From NCBI GenBank assembly GCA_027058735.1, contig JALURZ010000016.1, positions 1-6,657 on the forward strand: a DNA stretch of 6,657 nt. Direction: 5' to 3'. Origin of the DNA: Hyphomicrobiales bacterium. GTDB taxonomy: Bacteria; Pseudomonadota; Alphaproteobacteria; Rhizobiales; JALURZ01. Shown in pieces: positions 5,454 through 6,657 of this stretch. Made by a program: the position numbers and the translations under genes. The notes below the pieces were generated by a model. It made no database searches. It was not told the DNA's origin and was given only the letters and a program-made list of their open reading frames with translations. Numbering within the stretch: the first letter of the stretch is position 1; each line of letters opens with the position of its first letter.

Positions 5454-5482
5454 TTGAAACTGCCTGCCGGGTAAGCTCTAAA
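5454..5482 (+). promoter_or_regulatory. Sigma70-like promoter for valS
   Basis: TTGAAA (5454-5459; five of six consensus bases) is followed by 17 bases and TCTAAA (5477-5482; four of six). Transcription would begin near 5489, giving a leader of about 34 bases. Its position just after the popZ terminator and before valS supports the call. Confidence 0.5.
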
Positions 5483-5522
5483 GCGGGACTGACAATTTGC
5501 CGCTCAACCGCGATTGCGTTTC

Positions 5523-6657
5523 ATGCTCGAAAAGACCTACGACCCTTCGGAAATCGAACCGCGCCTCTACGCGCAATGGGAACGGGCCGGCGCGTTCAGG
5601 GCCGGCCAGCCCGATCGCCTCGAGAACGGCGCTGCGCCCTATTGCATCGTCATTCCCCCGCCCAATGTCACCGGCTCGCTGCACATGGGCCACGCGCTCA
5701 ACAACACCGTTCAGGATATTCTGATCCGGTTCGAACGCATGCGCGGAAAAGATGTGTTGTGGCAGCCGGGGATGGATCATGCGGGCATTGCCACGCAGAT
5801 GGTGGTCGAGCGCCAGCTTGCTGAAAACAATGAACCGGGACGCCGCGAAATGGGCCGCGAGGCCTTCGTGAAGCGGGTCTGGGAGTGGAAGGAACAATCC
5901 GGCGGCATCATTTTCAATCAACTGCGCCGGCTCGGTGCGTCATGCGACTGGAGCCGGGAACGCTTCACCATGGATGAGGGGCTCTCGCGCGCGGTTTTGA
6001 AAGTGTTTGTCGATCTCTACAAGGACGGCCTGATCTACAAGGACAAGCGGCTGGTCAACTGGGACCCGAAGCTGCTGACCGCCATTTCAGACCTCGAAGT
6101 CGTCCAGAGCGAGATCAGTGGCCATCTGTGGCATTTCAAATATCCGATCAAGGGCGAGGAGGGACGGTTCATCACCGTCGCCACGACCCGGCCCGAGACC
6201 ATGCTGGGGGACAGCGGTGTTGCGGTTCACCCCGATGACGGGCGCTACAAGGACCTTGTCGGCAAGACCGCCATCCTGCCGCTGGTGGGCCGTGAACTGC
6301 CTGTCGTCGCCGATGACTATGCGGACCCCGAACAGGGGTCCGGCGCGGTCAAGATGACGCCGGCCCATGATTTCAACGACTTCGAAGTCGGCAGGCGCCA
6401 TGATCTTGAGCTCATCAATATCTTCGATCAGCACGCGGTCCTCAATGAAAACGTGCCGGAGGCCTATCGCGGACTGTCCCGCAAGGACGCGCGCAAGAAG
6501 GTCATCGCCGATATGGAGGCGCTGGGTCTGGTGGAGCGGGTCGAGGACCATGTCCACGTGATCCCCCATGGCGACCGGTCCGGTGAAATCATCGAACCGT
6601 GGCTCACCGACCAGTGGTATGTGGATGCCGAAACACTTGCCGGACCGGTCGCCATGG
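5523..6657 (+). CDS. valS: Valine--tRNA ligase (ValRS), 3'-truncated by the window
   Basis: Attaches valine to tRNA-Val in the cytosol and hydrolyses mischarged threonine. The frame is open from the ATG at 5523 to the window end (378 full codons), with no frameshift. The N-terminus MLEKTYDPSEIEPRLYAQWE is typical. The class Ia active-site HIGH motif appears as HMGH at 54-57 within PPPNVTGSLHMGHALN, followed by GMDHAGIATQ at 83-92. The CP1 editing domain begins at about 195 and shows ATTRPETMLGD (220-230) and GSGAVKMTPAHDFNDFEVG (272-290). The KMSKS loop, anticodon-binding domain and C-terminal coiled coil of this roughly 900-residue family lie beyond the window. An in-frame TGA at 5490-5492 limits the start; TTG at 5514 is the only alternative and would add three residues. 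There is no clear Shine-Dalgarno, which is unusual for an essential gene. It is transcribed separately from popZ. Confidence 0.97.
   Translation, partial: MLEKTYDPSEIEPRLYAQWERAGAFRAGQPDRLENGAAPYCIVIPPPNVTGSLHMGHALNNTVQDILIRFERMRGKDVLWQPGMDHAGIATQMVVERQLAENNEPGRREMGREAFVKRVWEWKEQSGGIIFNQLRRLGASCDWSRERFTMDEGLSRAVLKVFVDLYKDGLIYKDKRLVNWDPKLLTAISDLEVVQSEISGHLWHFKYPIKGEEGRFITVATTRPETMLGDSGVAVHPDDGRYKDLVGKTAILPLVGRELPVVADDYADPEQGSGAVKMTPAHDFNDFEVGRRHDLELINIFDQHAVLNENVPEAYRGLSRKDARKKVIADMEALGLVERVEDHVHVIPHGDRSGEIIEPWLTDQWYVDAETLAGPVAM

Noticed and set aside
5420..5824. Plus-strand frame of 134 codons overlapping the valS start
   Set aside because: It lies in another frame over the strongly supported valS N-terminus and has no protein-like features.
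1..6657. Search for CRISPR arrays, tRNAs, insertion-sequence ends or transposase fragments
   Set aside because: I saw no regularly spaced repeats, cloverleaf-like segment, or terminal inverted repeats with a transposase. Gene content is core chromosomal.

Overview
The window is GC-rich, with GC strongly preferred at third codon positions. It reads as chromosomal DNA of an alphaproteobacterium, most likely of the order Rhizobiales/Hyphomicrobiales. Two things point there. One is a PopZ (DUF2497) homologue, a cell-pole scaffold largely confined to alphaproteobacteria. The other is the order methyltransferase (Pcm-like) - tolC - popZ - valS, which I recall from rhizobial and Brucella-type genomes (memory, not a search). 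I see no insertion sequence, phage gene, CRISPR array, tRNA or rRNA.

Layout. Left part (1-1801): a 5'-truncated putative sugar O-methyltransferase (+) converges on ppk2, a polyphosphate kinase 2 (-). A good sigma70-like promoter lies just upstream of ppk2. Upstream again, on the same strand, is a 43-residue membrane protein gene (1670-1801, -) with an excellent Shine-Dalgarno; it is short and easily missed. Middle part (2070-5417): a methyltransferase of the protein-L-isoaspartate methyltransferase family that lacks that family's usual substrate motif, then tolC and popZ, all on +, closed by a strong intrinsic terminator at 5387-5417. Right part (5454-6657): a sigma70-like promoter and the first 378 codons of valS, running off the window.

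How the genes relate. tolC (outer-membrane exit duct for type I secretion and RND efflux), popZ (polar organiser) and valS (valyl-tRNA synthetase) are core functions with no obvious shared pathway. popZ and tolC probably end at the same terminator. valS is a separate unit. ppk2 (polyphosphate/nucleotide exchange) and the small membrane protein form a divergent minus-strand group.

The most interesting material is in the intergenic regions. The 7-mer ATTGGCC/GGCCAAT occurs six times between positions 1991 and 4524, always outside genes, including a perfect 16-bp palindrome before popZ and the arms of a long hairpin before the methyltransferase gene. A TTAA-N7-GTAA-N7-TTAA array resembling overlapping CtrA sites lies before tolC, and a near-consensus DnaA box lies before popZ. 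I do not see a clearly new multi-gene system. The unusual items are the small protein, the degenerate Pcm, the lysine/arginine-free PopZ linker with a recent 27-bp duplication, and the shared regulatory word.
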